Shown here in pieces: positions 9,260 to 18,561 of a stretch of DNA of 48,645 nt. A model generated the notes under the pieces. It saw nothing but the letters and a program-made list of their open reading frames with translations, was not told where the DNA came from and ran no database searches. The translations under genes were made by a program, and so were the position numbers. How positions within the stretch are numbered: position 1 is the stretch's first letter; each line of letters starts with the position of its first letter. The stretch comes from an uncultured Chlorobiaceae bacterium (GTDB lineage: Bacteria; Bacteroidota; Chlorobiia; Chlorobiales; Chlorobiaceae): positions 1 through 48,645 of the forward strand of contig CAIYPU010000015.1 of NCBI GenBank assembly GCA_903928225.1, in the 5' to 3' direction.

Positions 9260-9290
9260 GTTTTTTTCAAACTGAAAACAGGATTCAATC

Positions 9291-11306
9291 ATGAACAGAA
9301 AAGTATGCCTGCTTGTGCTGGCAGGAGTGCTCTCAAGCCGCGGACTGCTTGCTGAAGCCCCGGTGCCGTCAATGTACGGCCAGGAGATGGTCGTAACCGC
9401 GACGAAAACTGAAAATAAAAGAACGGATGTGCCCAATGCCGTTATCATCATTGACAGGAAAGAGATTGATGCTTCGGCGGCGGGAAATTTCGGTGAACTG
9501 CTGGCGAACAGGACGGGCATCGACCTGGGGAGTTATGGGAATTATGGCGGATCTGCTAAAGAGATTCATATCAGGGGCATGAATGCGGACGGAACACAGG
9601 TATTCGTGAACGGGATCAGGGTGAACTCGCTTTCACTCGGAACTGCCGATGTGGCGAAAATTCCCCTTGCCATTATCGAAAAGATTGAAATTGTCAAAGG
9701 CTCGGGATCGCTTCTTTACGGTTCGGGGGCATCCGGAGGAGTCATCAATATTTTTACAAGGGAGCCAGGCAGGGATAAAATGAATTTCGAGATCACCTCG
9801 GAATATGGGACCCAGGGAACATACGGAATCTCGATTACCCAGGGTATGGCACTGTCCGGGAACCTCTCCTATCTTCTCACGCTTGGTGAAAACGGTACAG
9901 ACGGTTTCAGGTACAATAGTGACCTCGATGCAAAAACGGCGTCTCTCAAGCTGAACTACAAGAAAAACGACCAGCTTGCCGTAAGCCTTTTCGGGGATTT
10001 CATGGAAAGAAAGTATGGAATGCCAGGGGTGGTGCCTCCGGAGGGTACTGATACGTACGTCAAGAATGGCGTCGCATACTACAACGATGAAGCCGCAAGC
10101 CTTCTGAACAGGCATGAAGACAAGGATTGGCATGCAGGCATTCGTGTCACTGGAAAACCTTCCGAAAAAATTCTGTACAATTTCCAGACTGAGTATTCGT
10201 ATTCCCGGAGTTATAATCTTAACAGGGATACGTCCGGTTACTACAGCTCAAAGACATGGGTTACGAACCAGGTCGAAGGATTCGAAGGCAATCTGACTTA
10301 CAAACCTTTCGATGGTGGTGAACTTCTGTTTGGAGGAGAATACCGGCAGTACGATTATGAAAACAGCATGGTTCCGATAGATTCCAATTACAACCCGGCA
10401 TACGATGACCGGTACGATCTGCATTCAGGCGCCTTGTATACTGAACTGCAATACAGGCCTTTCCGTTACCTCAAGTTCCTGTCCGGCATTCGTCTCGAAG
10501 ACAACAGCATGTTCGGTACAAAATATGTTTACCGATACGGAGCTGTGGTCAACCCTTCAAAAAAAACAACGATCAAGTTCAACAGCGGCAGCCATTTCAA
10601 GGCGCCCACCATGAATGACCTTTTTTGGCCGGACGACGGTTATACCAAAGGCAACCCCTTGCTCGTCCCGGAAACGGGATGGCATACCGATGTAACACTC
10701 GAACAGGAATTGCCGGGCAAGGTGTTTCTCACTGCAGGATATTTCCACTGGAATATCAAAGACAAGATTGCATGGGCCGAAGATCCTTCACAGCCTGCCG
10801 CCTATGGATATTACTGGGTTCCGACCAATCTCGATAATTACAGGGCGGACGGAATGGAACTCGGAGTAAAAGCAGCGCTGTCCGGACGTCTCACTCTTTC
10901 TTTTGATTACACCCTGCTTGATGCCGTCGAGGAAAAGGTCGGCACCGCCGAGCGCCAGTCGATGTATACGCCGAAGCACCAGTTCAAAAGTCAGATAACC
11001 TATAGCGACAACCATGGATTGACCGTGTCTCCCGCATTGACCTTCACGGGCCGCAGACCGTATTATTCAGGAAGCAATACCGGTTCCGAGCCGACAAGGC
11101 ATGTCGGTTCTTACTGGCTTCTCGATCTGAAAATGACGAAGCGGATCAATGATCACTTTTTCGTATCGGCAAGCGCGAACAATCTATTCGACAAGTATTA
11201 TGTGACAAGGCTGGAAAATTTTTACGATGTTCATTACAACTCGACGCTCAGTCCATATCCTGGAAACGGCAGGTCGTTCCTTTTGAGCCTGACATACAAA
11301 TATTGA
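9291..11306 (+). CDS. btuB: TonB-dependent outer-membrane receptor, BtuB-like
   Basis: A 671-residue TonB-dependent receptor that would carry corrinoids across the outer membrane using TonB energy. Features: signal peptide 1-21 ending LLAEA; a TonB-box-like [10 protein letters not shown] (about 30-39); the plug domain with [32 protein letters not shown] and the [21 protein letters not shown] motif (about 130-150); then a beta-barrel rich in aromatic-ended strands, closing with LLSLTYKY. The substrate assignment rests on the B12 riboswitch upstream and the cobamide genes downstream rather than on the barrel sequence. cobQ follows after about 20 bp, so they are probably cotranscribed. Confidence 0.88.
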   Translation: MNRKVCLLVLAGVLSSRGLLAEAPVPSMYGQEMVVTATKTENKRTDVPNAVIIIDRKEIDASAAGNFGELLANRTGIDLGSYGNYGGSAKEIHIRGMNADGTQVFVNGIRVNSLSLGTADVAKIPLAIIEKIEIVKGSGSLLYGSGASGGVINIFTREPGRDKMNFEITSEYGTQGTYGISITQGMALSGNLSYLLTLGENGTDGFRYNSDLDAKTASLKLNYKKNDQLAVSLFGDFMERKYGMPGVVPPEGTDTYVKNGVAYYNDEAASLLNRHEDKDWHAGIRVTGKPSEKILYNFQTEYSYSRSYNLNRDTSGYYSSKTWVTNQVEGFEGNLTYKPFDGGELLFGGEYRQYDYENSMVPIDSNYNPAYDDRYDLHSGALYTELQYRPFRYLKFLSGIRLEDNSMFGTKYVYRYGAVVNPSKKTTIKFNSGSHFKAPTMNDLFWPDDGYTKGNPLLVPETGWHTDVTLEQELPGKVFLTAGYFHWNIKDKIAWAEDPSQPAAYGYYWVPTNLDNYRADGMELGVKAALSGRLTLSFDYTLLDAVEEKVGTAERQSMYTPKHQFKSQITYSDNHGLTVSPALTFTGRRPYYSGSNTGSEPTRHVGSYWLLDLKMTKRINDHFFVSASANNLFDKYYVTRLENFYDVHYNSTLSPYPGNGRSFLLSLTYKY

Positions 11307-11328
11307 AAATCTGATCGCATTGGAATCG

Positions 11329-12852
11329 ATGGACAGTAGAGTGACACATGGGGGATACCGTTCCCTTGCCGTGCTGGGCACCGGATCGGATGTCGGCAAG
11401 AGCGTGGTCGCTACCGCGCTCTGCCGCATCTTCAGTGATGCCGGCATCGATGTGGCGCCCTACAAGGCGCAGAACATGTCGAACAATTCGGGGGTTACCC
11501 AGGACGGTTCCGAAATCGGCCGGGCGCAGATCGCCCAGGCCGAGGCGGCTCGTGTCGTGCCGACCGCCGACATGAATCCCGTTCTGCTGAAACCGAATTC
11601 CGACAAGGGGGCTCAGGTTGTCCTTCAGGGCAGGGTATGCAGTACGGAATCGGCTGGAAGCTATTTCAGGGATACTTCGCGATGGGCGGCCGCAGCTGCT
11701 GAAAGTCTCGAAAGGCTGATGCGCAAACATGAGCTGATCGTCATCGAAGGAGCTGGCTCCTGCGCGGAGATGAACCTGTATGAACGGGATTTCGTGAATT
11801 TCAGGACGGCGCGTGCCGCCGGTGCCGCCGTGCTGCTTGTTGCCGATATCGATCGCGGGGGGGTGTTCGCCCAGGTGGCCGGAACCCTTGCCATTATTCC
11901 TCCTGAAGACCGGGCCCTGGTGAAGGGGGTGATCATCAACCGCTTCAGGGGCGACATCGGGCTTTTCCGCGACGGCGTGCGCATCATCGAGGAGATGACC
12001 GGCGTGCCGGTGCTTGGCGTCATCCCGTATTTCCGTGGTTTTTCGATCGATGCCGAGGATGCCGTACCGCTGGCTGCAAAGGTCGATCCTCCTGATGAGC
12101 CTCAACAGTCGAGAACCGGTGTCGCGGCAATCTATTTACCGCACATTTCGAATTTCACGGACCTTTCGCCCTTCGAGAATGATCCGGCAGTTGAACTGCA
12201 TTACCTGCACTATCCCCGATCGCTTTCGGCTTACCGGATGCTTGTGCTTCCCGGTTCGAAAAATGTCAGGGGGGATCTCGAATGGCTTCGGTCCACAGGC
12301 TGGGAAGAGCGGATCCGTGAGTTCCGTTCACAGGGAGGAATGGTTGCAGGATTATGCGGCGGCTACCAGATGCTCGGCAATTCGATCTCCGATCCGTCGG
12401 GTGTCGAGGCGGCAGAAGGTGAATCCCGGGGGCTCGGCATGCTCGATATCTCGACCATTCTCGAAAAGGAAAAAATCCTTGCCAATGCATCTGGCGAGAT
12501 CGAAGGAGCTGCTCTCCGGTGCCGGGGTTATGAAATTCATATGGGCCGCACATATCCCGGTGGAGCGTGCAGGCCGTTCATGAAAGTTCTGCAGCGCAAC
12601 GGCAGACCCGCAGGCGATTACGACGGGGCGGTGAGCCCTGACGGCAGGGTCATCGGGACCTATTTCCATGGCATTTTCGACGAACCTGCAGTCAGGCACT
12701 GGTTTCTCGGCCTTGCTGATCCGGGGTACCGTCCGGCACGATCGGAGTTCAGCCCGGAAGAAGGGTATCGTATGCTTGCAAGGCATGTTGCAGCCCATAT
12801 CGATTGCGACCGGTTGTTTTCACTGGCAGGCAAATCGGGGTTCAAGCCATGA
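11329..12852 (+). CDS. cobQ: Cobyric acid synthase
   Basis: Glutamine-dependent amidation of adenosylcobyrinic acid a,c-diamide at four carboxylates to give adenosylcobyric acid. The N-terminal dethiobiotin-synthetase-like ATPase half has [17 protein letters not shown] (near 17-33) and [13 protein letters not shown]. The C-terminal class I glutamine amidotransferase half has the nucleophile motif [11 protein letters not shown] (Cys near 342) and the catalytic His in [11 protein letters not shown] (near 446). Length of about 507 residues fits CobQ/CbiP. The ATG at 11329 is preceded by GGAA; a TTG three codons earlier is an alternative. The stop overlaps the next start as ATGA. Confidence 0.95.
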   Translation: MDSRVTHGGYRSLAVLGTGSDVGKSVVATALCRIFSDAGIDVAPYKAQNMSNNSGVTQDGSEIGRAQIAQAEAARVVPTADMNPVLLKPNSDKGAQVVLQGRVCSTESAGSYFRDTSRWAAAAAESLERLMRKHELIVIEGAGSCAEMNLYERDFVNFRTARAAGAAVLLVADIDRGGVFAQVAGTLAIIPPEDRALVKGVIINRFRGDIGLFRDGVRIIEEMTGVPVLGVIPYFRGFSIDAEDAVPLAAKVDPPDEPQQSRTGVAAIYLPHISNFTDLSPFENDPAVELHYLHYPRSLSAYRMLVLPGSKNVRGDLEWLRSTGWEERIREFRSQGGMVAGLCGGYQMLGNSISDPSGVEAAEGESRGLGMLDISTILEKEKILANASGEIEGAALRCRGYEIHMGRTYPGGACRPFMKVLQRNGRPAGDYDGAVSPDGRVIGTYFHGIFDEPAVRHWFLGLADPGYRPARSEFSPEEGYRMLARHVAAHIDCDRLFSLAGKSGFKP

Positions 12853-13919
12853 CCTCACTTTTTTCCCATCGTCATGGCGGTGCCGGATATCACCCGGATA
12901 TGCTCGATTTCAGTGTCAGCATCAGCCCGCTTCATCCTTTCGATGCGGCACCCGGCATCGGGACGGAAAGCATCCGAACCTATCCCTCGATCGATGGTTC
13001 CGGCATCAGGGAATTTTACTGCAGGAGGTACGGACTCGAGAAGGATACCGTCCTTGCACTGAACGGCGCTATCGAGGGGATATACCTGCTTCCAAGGGCA
13101 ATTCCGCTCAGGCGGATGCTGCTGTTTGCGCCGTCGTTTCACGATTACATGCGCGCTGCCCGTATTACGGGCGTCGAAACCGGTTTTGTCCGCCTCGATG
13201 TCTCGACAGGGTTCGCCTTTCCTGCATACGAAGAGCTTGCCGAAATCCTTTCGGGTTACGACGCCTTGTTCGCCTGCACTCCGAACAACCCTACCGGCAC
13301 CCTGCTTTCACCGGAACTCATCATGGCGCTTGCAAGCCGTTTCCAGGAAAAATGGTTTTTTGTGGACGAAGCCTTTCTGCAGTTCCTTCCCGGTTTTGAA
13401 GAGCTGACCTTGATGAAGCATGTCGGGGCGTTCCGCAATATTGTCGTCGTGCACTCACTGACGAAGTTCTACTCCATGCCCGGTCTCCGCCTCGGCGCTC
13501 TTGTCGGGCATCCGGACACCATTCGGAAGCTTTACGATTTCAAGGAACCCTGGACGGTCAATGCCATAGCCGAAAACGCGGCTCGCGAACTTGCCGGGTG
13601 CACGGCTTACGAGGAATCCCTGTACTTACTGATCGCTGATGAACGGAAAAGGATCACGGATGCTTTTTACCCTATGAAATCCATGCGCATCGCCGGAGGT
13701 TCGGCAAACTTCTTTCTCGTGCAGTGGTTCGGCAAAGGGTCGTTCGACAGCCTGCTGGTGTCTCTTCAGGGCAAGGGCATCATCGTACGCGACTGCAGGA
13801 ATTTCGATGGTCTCGAAGGGAATTATTTCCGGTTTTCCGTCAGGACGACGGAAGAGAACCGGATACTGCTTGATGCGCTTCGTATCTGCGATGCCCTGCA
13901 AACCGTTGACCGGAAATGA
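12849..13919 (+). CDS. cobD: Threonine-phosphate decarboxylase (PLP, aminotransferase fold I)
   Basis: A 356-residue PLP enzyme that decarboxylates L-threonine-O-3-phosphate to (R)-1-amino-2-propanol phosphate, the linker between corrin ring and nucleotide loop. The N-terminus shows the [16 protein letters not shown] opening typical of the family (CobD in Salmonella, CobC in Pseudomonas). [18 protein letters not shown] and the PLP-lysine segment [15 protein letters not shown] (Lys near 206) follow. The ATG at 12849 overlaps the cobQ stop; an upstream in-frame ATG at 12804 lies within cobQ and would precede the conserved start. The gene overlaps cbiB at its own 3' end. Histidinol-phosphate aminotransferase is the main alternative, disfavoured by the HGG start and context. 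Confidence 0.9.
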   Translation: MTSLFSHRHGGAGYHPDMLDFSVSISPLHPFDAAPGIGTESIRTYPSIDGSGIREFYCRRYGLEKDTVLALNGAIEGIYLLPRAIPLRRMLLFAPSFHDYMRAARITGVETGFVRLDVSTGFAFPAYEELAEILSGYDALFACTPNNPTGTLLSPELIMALASRFQEKWFFVDEAFLQFLPGFEELTLMKHVGAFRNIVVVHSLTKFYSMPGLRLGALVGHPDTIRKLYDFKEPWTVNAIAENAARELAGCTAYEESLYLLIADERKRITDAFYPMKSMRIAGGSANFFLVQWFGKGSFDSLLVSLQGKGIIVRDCRNFDGLEGNYFRFSVRTTEENRILLDALRICDALQTVDRK

Positions 13920-14875
13920 TGGACCAAACTGTAATCCTCCTTGTTGCCGCCCTGCTGCTCGATCTCTTGGCCGGGGATCCGAAATGGATGCCGCATCCGG
14001 TAAAGGGGATCGGATGGTTTGCCCATGCGGCAGAATATGTCCTGAGGTCTTCGTGCCTTTCCCCGTATTTCGCCGGTATCCTCTGTACCGGAACGGTGGT
14101 TGGCGGTACAGCTGCCTTGGCATGGCTTGTCGTTGCTGCCGCTGAAAAGATGCATCCGGTTGCGGGAATGGCAGTATCTTTGTATCTCCTGTATTCCATG
14201 GTGGCGGTAAAGGATCTGGGCGACCACGCATATGCGGTGATGCGCGCACTCGGGAACGGCGACCTCTGCCAGGCAAGAGGGAATGTCTCGCTGATGGCTG
14301 GGCGCGATACGGACTCGCTCGATCATGAGGGGATTGCCCTTGCAGCAGTTGAAAGTGTTGCGGAAAACACGGTGGACGGGGTTACGGCTCCGCTGTTCTA
14401 TGCCGTCCTGTTCGGTCCTGTCGGGATTGCCGCGTACAAAGCCGTCAATACGCTCGATTCGCTGTTCGGACACCTCGATGAGCGCTATCGTGAATTCGGA
14501 CGGGCGTCGGCAAAACTCGATGATTTCGCGAACTGGCTTCCGGCAAGATTGACCGTTCCTGCCATAGCGCTCGCTTCCGTTATGCGGAAAAGCAGGTTTT
14601 TTGATATTTTCAAAGCCGTACGTGCCGGCGCCAGGTTGCATTCGAGCCCGAATGCAGGATATCCTGAAGCGGCGTTTGCCGGTGCTCTCGGTGTCACCCT
14701 GGGCGGGAAGAGAAGTTATGACGGAGCCGAGCATCATTCGCCATTGCTCGGCATCAGGCCTGCCGGTTGCCGTGCGGGAACAATAGGGGAGAGCGTCAGG
14801 CTTATGCGGTTGACGGCTTATGTTTTTCTTGCGGCGGAAATTTGCCTGAAGCTTTTTGCGGGGCAGCTCTTTTGA
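13916..14875 (+). CDS. cbiB: Adenosylcobinamide-phosphate synthase
   Basis: Membrane amide-ligase-type protein (319 residues, about 5-8 hydrophobic segments) that attaches aminopropanol phosphate to adenosylcobyric acid. Family hallmarks: LLDLLAGDPKWMPHPVKGIGW (about 13-33), VAENTVDGVTAPLFYAVLFG (near 147-166), AYKAVNTLDSLFGH (near 171-184) and the C-terminal AGYPEAAFAGALGVTLGG. It overlaps cobD by 4 bp (ATGATGG). Its product is the substrate for CobU (26678). The bacterial names CbiB and CobD refer to the same enzyme in different nomenclatures. Confidence 0.95.
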   Translation: MMDQTVILLVAALLLDLLAGDPKWMPHPVKGIGWFAHAAEYVLRSSCLSPYFAGILCTGTVVGGTAALAWLVVAAAEKMHPVAGMAVSLYLLYSMVAVKDLGDHAYAVMRALGNGDLCQARGNVSLMAGRDTDSLDHEGIALAAVESVAENTVDGVTAPLFYAVLFGPVGIAAYKAVNTLDSLFGHLDERYREFGRASAKLDDFANWLPARLTVPAIALASVMRKSRFFDIFKAVRAGARLHSSPNAGYPEAAFAGALGVTLGGKRSYDGAEHHSPLLGIRPAGCRAGTIGESVRLMRLTAYVFLAAEICLKLFAGQLF

Positions 14876-14910
14876 GCATCGGAGTCGAAACAAACAATAC
14901 AGGAAAAGAG

Positions 14911-15444
14911 ATGAGCAACAGTAAACGAAGGATCCTGCTTTTCACCGGGGACGCCAAAGGAAAGAGCACGGCGGCTTTCGGCATGCTTGCAAGGGCTCTC
15001 GGGCACGGTATGCGGGCCAGGGTCATCCAGTTCGTCAAATCAGATGACACCGTCGGTGAACAGCGATTTTTCAGAAACCAGCCAGGCGTTGTCTGGGACC
15101 AGTACGGCATCGGCTTCCTGCCCCGTGACCCCGGGAGTCCTGCAATGGAAGCGCACAGAACAGCGGCCTCCGAAGGATTGGCTGCCGCTCTGGATGCGCT
15201 TCGTTCGGAGGATTATGACTTCGTTCTGCTCGATGAAGTGTGTTTCGCGCTGGGTGCGGGGCTCATATCTCCAGATCCTCTTCTTGAAGCACTCGCATCC
15301 GCCTGTGACGGAAAGATCGTCGTTCTTACCGGTAGAAATGCGCCTGATGTACTGATCGGGGTGGCGGACACCGTCACGGAAATGAGGATGGTCAAACATG
15401 CCTGGCAGTCAGGCATTCCCGCACAGAAAGGAGTTGAATTCTGA
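14911..15444 (+). CDS. cobA: Corrinoid adenosyltransferase (CobA/BtuR type)
   Basis: A 177-residue ATP:co(I)rrinoid adenosyltransferase that makes the Co-C bond of coenzyme B12. The P-loop GDAKGKST lies at 13-20, followed by AAFGMLARALGHGMRARVIQF; LLDEVCFALG carries the Walker B-like acidic pair, and VVLTGRNAP and ADTVTEM complete the CobA pattern. The ATG at 14911 has a good ribosome site (AGGAAAAG, 3-4 nt before). An open frame extends upstream to 14767 but lies inside cbiB. The gene is followed six bases later by btuC. Confidence 0.94.
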   Translation: MSNSKRRILLFTGDAKGKSTAAFGMLARALGHGMRARVIQFVKSDDTVGEQRFFRNQPGVVWDQYGIGFLPRDPGSPAMEAHRTAASEGLAAALDALRSEDYDFVLLDEVCFALGAGLISPDPLLEALASACDGKIVVLTGRNAPDVLIGVADTVTEMRMVKHAWQSGIPAQKGVEF

Positions 15445-15449
15445 GTAAG

Positions 15450-16481
15450 ATGCAGAGAAAGGAGATCTGTGCCGACAACCGGTTCACCGGCAGGGTTCGG
15501 TCGAAAGAGCGCTTCCGGATGATCCTTTTCCTGGGTTCTGTTCCGTTTCTGCTGCTCCTGTCGCTCCTTCTCGGACCTTCAGGGATCGGCTTGCCCGACC
15601 TGCACAGCACATCGGGACAGGCTATACTCTCCCTCCGGGCAGGCAGAGTGTTCACGGGCCTCATCACCGGAGCAGCCCTTGCCGCATCCGGAGCGCTTTT
15701 CCAGGCGATCCTGCGCAATCCGCTGGCCGAACCCTATGTGCTCGGGGTAAGCGGCGGTGCCGGCCTCGGAGCCACGATTGCCATCCTTGGCGGATCAGGC
15801 ATGATCCTCTCATCAGGCGTTCCGGTCGTCGCTTTTGTTTCTGCCATCATCACTCTGCTTGCGGTCTATCTTATTGCCAGCCGGGGTTCCGGCGGCCAGC
15901 CATCCGTCTACAGCCTGATTCTGAGCGGCGTTATCGTGAGCGCCATCTGTTCGAGCGTCATCATGTTCCTTGTCTCTTCAGCAAGCACCGAAGGTCTTCA
16001 TAACGTAATCTGGTGGATGCTCGGAAGTCTTCAGGCCTCCGATACCAGCCAGCAGCTTTTTTCGGGATCACTGGTCGCTGTGGCCCTTCTCGGGGCATGG
16101 GTGATTTCACCTCGTCTCAATGCTCTGACGCTCGGCAGGGAGATGGCGCATTACCAGGGGCTGAATGCCGATCTCCTGATCGTTGCGTCCCTGCTCCTTG
16201 CGACGCTTCTTGCTGCTACGGCGGTATCGCTTGCAGGAATGATCGGATTTGTCGGACTTATCGTCCCTCATGTCATGAGGGCGCTTTTCGGTCCTGACCA
16301 CCGTCGGCTCATACCCCTCGTTTCGATAGGAGGCGGCACGTTCCTTGTACTTTGCGATGCCCTGGCCAGGACATTGCTCGCACCCCTCGAGATTCCAGTC
16401 GGTGTCATTACCGCTCTTGCCGGGGGACCGTTTTTTCTCATGATACTCCAGAACCGCATGAAAGAGGCATGGATCGGCTGA
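15450..16481 (+). CDS. btuC: Corrinoid/iron-complex ABC importer permease (FecCD/BtuC family)
   Basis: A 343-residue inner-membrane permease with about ten helices. FecCD hallmarks: RAGRVFTGLITGAALAASGA (about 64-83), NPLAEPYVLGVSGGAGLG (near 90-107), the coupling-helix region GFVGLIVPHVMRALFGPDHR (near 268-287) and the C-terminal IPVGVITALAGGPFFL. It would form the dimeric channel with BtuD, fed by the BtuF-like lipoprotein at 3710-4615. The first 23 residues are charged; an alternative ATG at 15519 would remove them. An AAAGGAG lies 18 nt before 15450, further than ideal. Heme or siderophore transport is possible by family; the operon argues for corrinoids. Confidence 0.88.
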   Translation: MQRKEICADNRFTGRVRSKERFRMILFLGSVPFLLLLSLLLGPSGIGLPDLHSTSGQAILSLRAGRVFTGLITGAALAASGALFQAILRNPLAEPYVLGVSGGAGLGATIAILGGSGMILSSGVPVVAFVSAIITLLAVYLIASRGSGGQPSVYSLILSGVIVSAICSSVIMFLVSSASTEGLHNVIWWMLGSLQASDTSQQLFSGSLVAVALLGAWVISPRLNALTLGREMAHYQGLNADLLIVASLLLATLLAATAVSLAGMIGFVGLIVPHVMRALFGPDHRRLIPLVSIGGGTFLVLCDALARTLLAPLEIPVGVITALAGGPFFLMILQNRMKEAWIG

Positions 16482-16482
16482 T

Positions 16483-17748
16483 ATGAAACGGACCGCATTA
16501 CAATTCACCGGCGTTTCTTCCGGATACAGGCACCGGAAGGTACTCGACAATGTTTCTTTCAGCGTGGAGGAAGGGGAGTTTGTTTCCCTTACAGGCCCTA
16601 ATGGCTGCGGAAAAAGCACCCTTCTGAAAACCGCTGCGGCCCTTCTCAAGCCCCTCAGCGGGAAAATTGAACTGTTCGGGAGGGATATTCGCGGGATCAG
16701 CCCTTCATCGAGGGCTTCGCTTCTTGGCGTTGTACCCCAGAAAATCGACTCCCCGATGGCCTATACCGTCTACGAGACGGTCATGAACGGCAGGATCGGT
16801 TATGCAGGGCTCCGGGGGCGTTTTTCCCCTGCGGATCACGATATCGTCGAACGCTCCATGATCTATACGGATGTCCTGAAATTCAGGGAGCGCTCCTTCA
16901 CCGAACTGAGCGGAGGCGAGCAGCAGCGGGTGGCACTTGCGATGGTGCTTGCCCAGGAGCCTGAAATGATCATGCTCGATGAGTCGATATCCCATCTCGA
17001 TATCAACCACAGGCAGGAAGTGCTTCAGATACTCCTGGGCCTGAACCGCGAAAAAGGGATAACCATTGTGCTGGTAAGCCATGACCTGAACCTTTCTGCC
17101 AGCATCTCGGACAGGTTTCTGCTCATGGAAACGGGAAAGATCGCCAGGGCCGGGACTCCTCAGGAAGTTCTCGAGCCTGCTTTGCTCAGCAGGGTCTATG
17201 GTTGTGACCTCTCGGTCAGACGTGACCCTGTTTCGGGGTGCCTCGAGGTAACGGGTTCGCTCGATACCCTCAGGAGGCGACGAAAACTCGGGGCAGCCGT
17301 CCATGTTGTCGCAGGAGGAGGAAGCGGTATCGAGCTCTACCGGAGGCTGCAGATCGAAGGCTTCGAAGTGACCACGGGGGTGCTCAACCGCCTCGATTCC
17401 GACGCAGAAGCATCCAGGGCGCTCGATATCCGGACGGTGCTCGAACAACCTTTTTCCCCGGTTGGCGGCGATGCCTTCCGCCAGGCAGTGGATATGGTCG
17501 AATCCTGCGATTTTCTTGTGGTGAGCCAGGTGCCATTCGGAACGGGAAACCTCATCAATCTCAGGCTTGCGGAAGTTGCTCTTGAAAAAGGCAAGCAGGT
17601 GTTCCTCCCCTCCGGCATAGCTGATCGCGATTATACAGAAGGAAAGGCAGCCAACTCCCTCTCCCTGGACCTTTTCCGGAAAGGCGCCCGGCTCTGGGAG
17701 AGTGTCCACGATCTCACCGGCATGCTTCACCAGAAAACCGATCAGTAA
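16483..17748 (+). CDS. btuD: Corrinoid ABC importer ATPase with extra C-terminal domain
   Basis: A 421-residue protein. Residues 1 to about 255 form a FecE/BtuD ATPase: Walker A GPNGCGKST (38-46), Q-loop VVPQK, signature [10 protein letters not shown] (near 143-152), Walker B MIMLDES (near 163-169; DES-IS-HLD in place of the usual DEPTSHLD) and H-loop VSHD (near 198-201). From about 265 to the end is a separate alpha/beta domain opening with VHVVAGGGSG and carrying FSPVGGDAF and VSQVPFGTGNLINL. Similar tails occur on some ABC ATPases of anaerobes as I recall; their role is not known to me. It abuts btuC by one base, and cbiR follows after 8 bp. Confidence 0.88.
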   Translation: MKRTALQFTGVSSGYRHRKVLDNVSFSVEEGEFVSLTGPNGCGKSTLLKTAAALLKPLSGKIELFGRDIRGISPSSRASLLGVVPQKIDSPMAYTVYETVMNGRIGYAGLRGRFSPADHDIVERSMIYTDVLKFRERSFTELSGGEQQRVALAMVLAQEPEMIMLDESISHLDINHRQEVLQILLGLNREKGITIVLVSHDLNLSASISDRFLLMETGKIARAGTPQEVLEPALLSRVYGCDLSVRRDPVSGCLEVTGSLDTLRRRRKLGAAVHVVAGGGSGIELYRRLQIEGFEVTTGVLNRLDSDAEASRALDIRTVLEQPFSPVGGDAFRQAVDMVESCDFLVVSQVPFGTGNLINLRLAEVALEKGKQVFLPSGIADRDYTEGKAANSLSLDLFRKGARLWESVHDLTGMLHQKTDQ

Positions 17749-17756
17749 AAAAAGCA

Positions 17757-18560
17757 ATGGCCAGAAGCTGCAAACAGTCTTTTCCTTTCAGGTTCGGGAC
17801 CACATCCTACATCATTCCGGCAGATATCATGCCGAATGTCGAATTCCTCAGGGACAGGGTGGACGACATAGAGCTCGTACTGTTCGAATCCGACGAATAC
17901 AGCAACCTTCCGCCGGATGCGGATATCCTCAGTCTCTCATCGGTTGCTGCCGGTTCCGGCCTGACCTTTTCCGTCCATCTTCCCCTCGATGTCTATTTCG
18001 GCAACGAAAGCCGCGAGGAGCGCCGGCGTTCAGTCGGCAAATGCCTCAGGATCATCGAGTTGTGCAGGCCCCTTCCGAAATCGGCTTACGTCATGCATTT
18101 CGAATCGGGTCCCGGAGTCGATATCAACAGGTTCGGCAGTGCTGAAAAGCTCCGTTTTGTGGACAATATCCGGGAATCGGTCTCTGAACTTCTGGAGAAA
18201 AGCGGAGAGTGCGCCGATCAGTTCTGTGCCGAAAACCTCAATTATCCATTCGAACTGGTCTGGCCGGCAGTCGAAGAACTCGGCCTGTCGGTAACGCTCG
18301 ACGTCGGGCACCTGGAGTTTTACGGGTTCCCGGTTGAAAGCCATCTGGAGCGTTATTTCCATCGCACGAGGGTGCTCCATATGCATGGTACGAAGGAGGG
18401 CCGGGACCACAACTCTCTTTTGCATATGCAGCCGGACACGCTCGGCATGGTGATGCGGTATCTGCTTGAAAATCCGCTTGAACAAAGGGTCTTTACAATG
18501 GAAATTTTTTCTGAGGACGATTTTTTCTCGTCCTGCGGGGTTATGGAACGATGGCTTTGA
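17757..18560 (+). CDS. cbiR: Cobamide-remodelling phosphodiesterase-like protein (CbiR family)
   Basis: A 267-residue TIM-barrel protein of the AP-endonuclease-2/xylose-isomerase-like superfamily. It resembles CbiR, described from Akkermansia, which cuts the nucleotide loop of cobamides so that a new lower ligand can be installed. Motifs along the barrel: RFGTTSYIIPAD (first strand), FSVHLPLDVYFG, YVMHFESGPG, CAENLNYPF, VTLDVGHLEFYG, VLHMHGTKEGRDHNSLLHM and FTMEIFSEDDFF. The His/Glu/Asp residues at strand ends fit a metal site. Its place directly after btuCD and in the same locus as cobU, cobT and cobS supports a salvage role. Other sugar-isomerase-like functions remain possible. Its stop lies one base from the usher stop on the other strand. 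Confidence 0.78.
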   Translation: MARSCKQSFPFRFGTTSYIIPADIMPNVEFLRDRVDDIELVLFESDEYSNLPPDADILSLSSVAAGSGLTFSVHLPLDVYFGNESREERRRSVGKCLRIIELCRPLPKSAYVMHFESGPGVDINRFGSAEKLRFVDNIRESVSELLEKSGECADQFCAENLNYPFELVWPAVEELGLSVTLDVGHLEFYGFPVESHLERYFHRTRVLHMHGTKEGRDHNSLLHMQPDTLGMVMRYLLENPLEQRVFTMEIFSEDDFFSSCGVMERWL

Positions 18561-18561
18561 A

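Noticed and set aside
14767-14910. Longer start of cobA
   Set aside because: It lies inside cbiB; the ATG at 14911 has the ribosome site and the family start.
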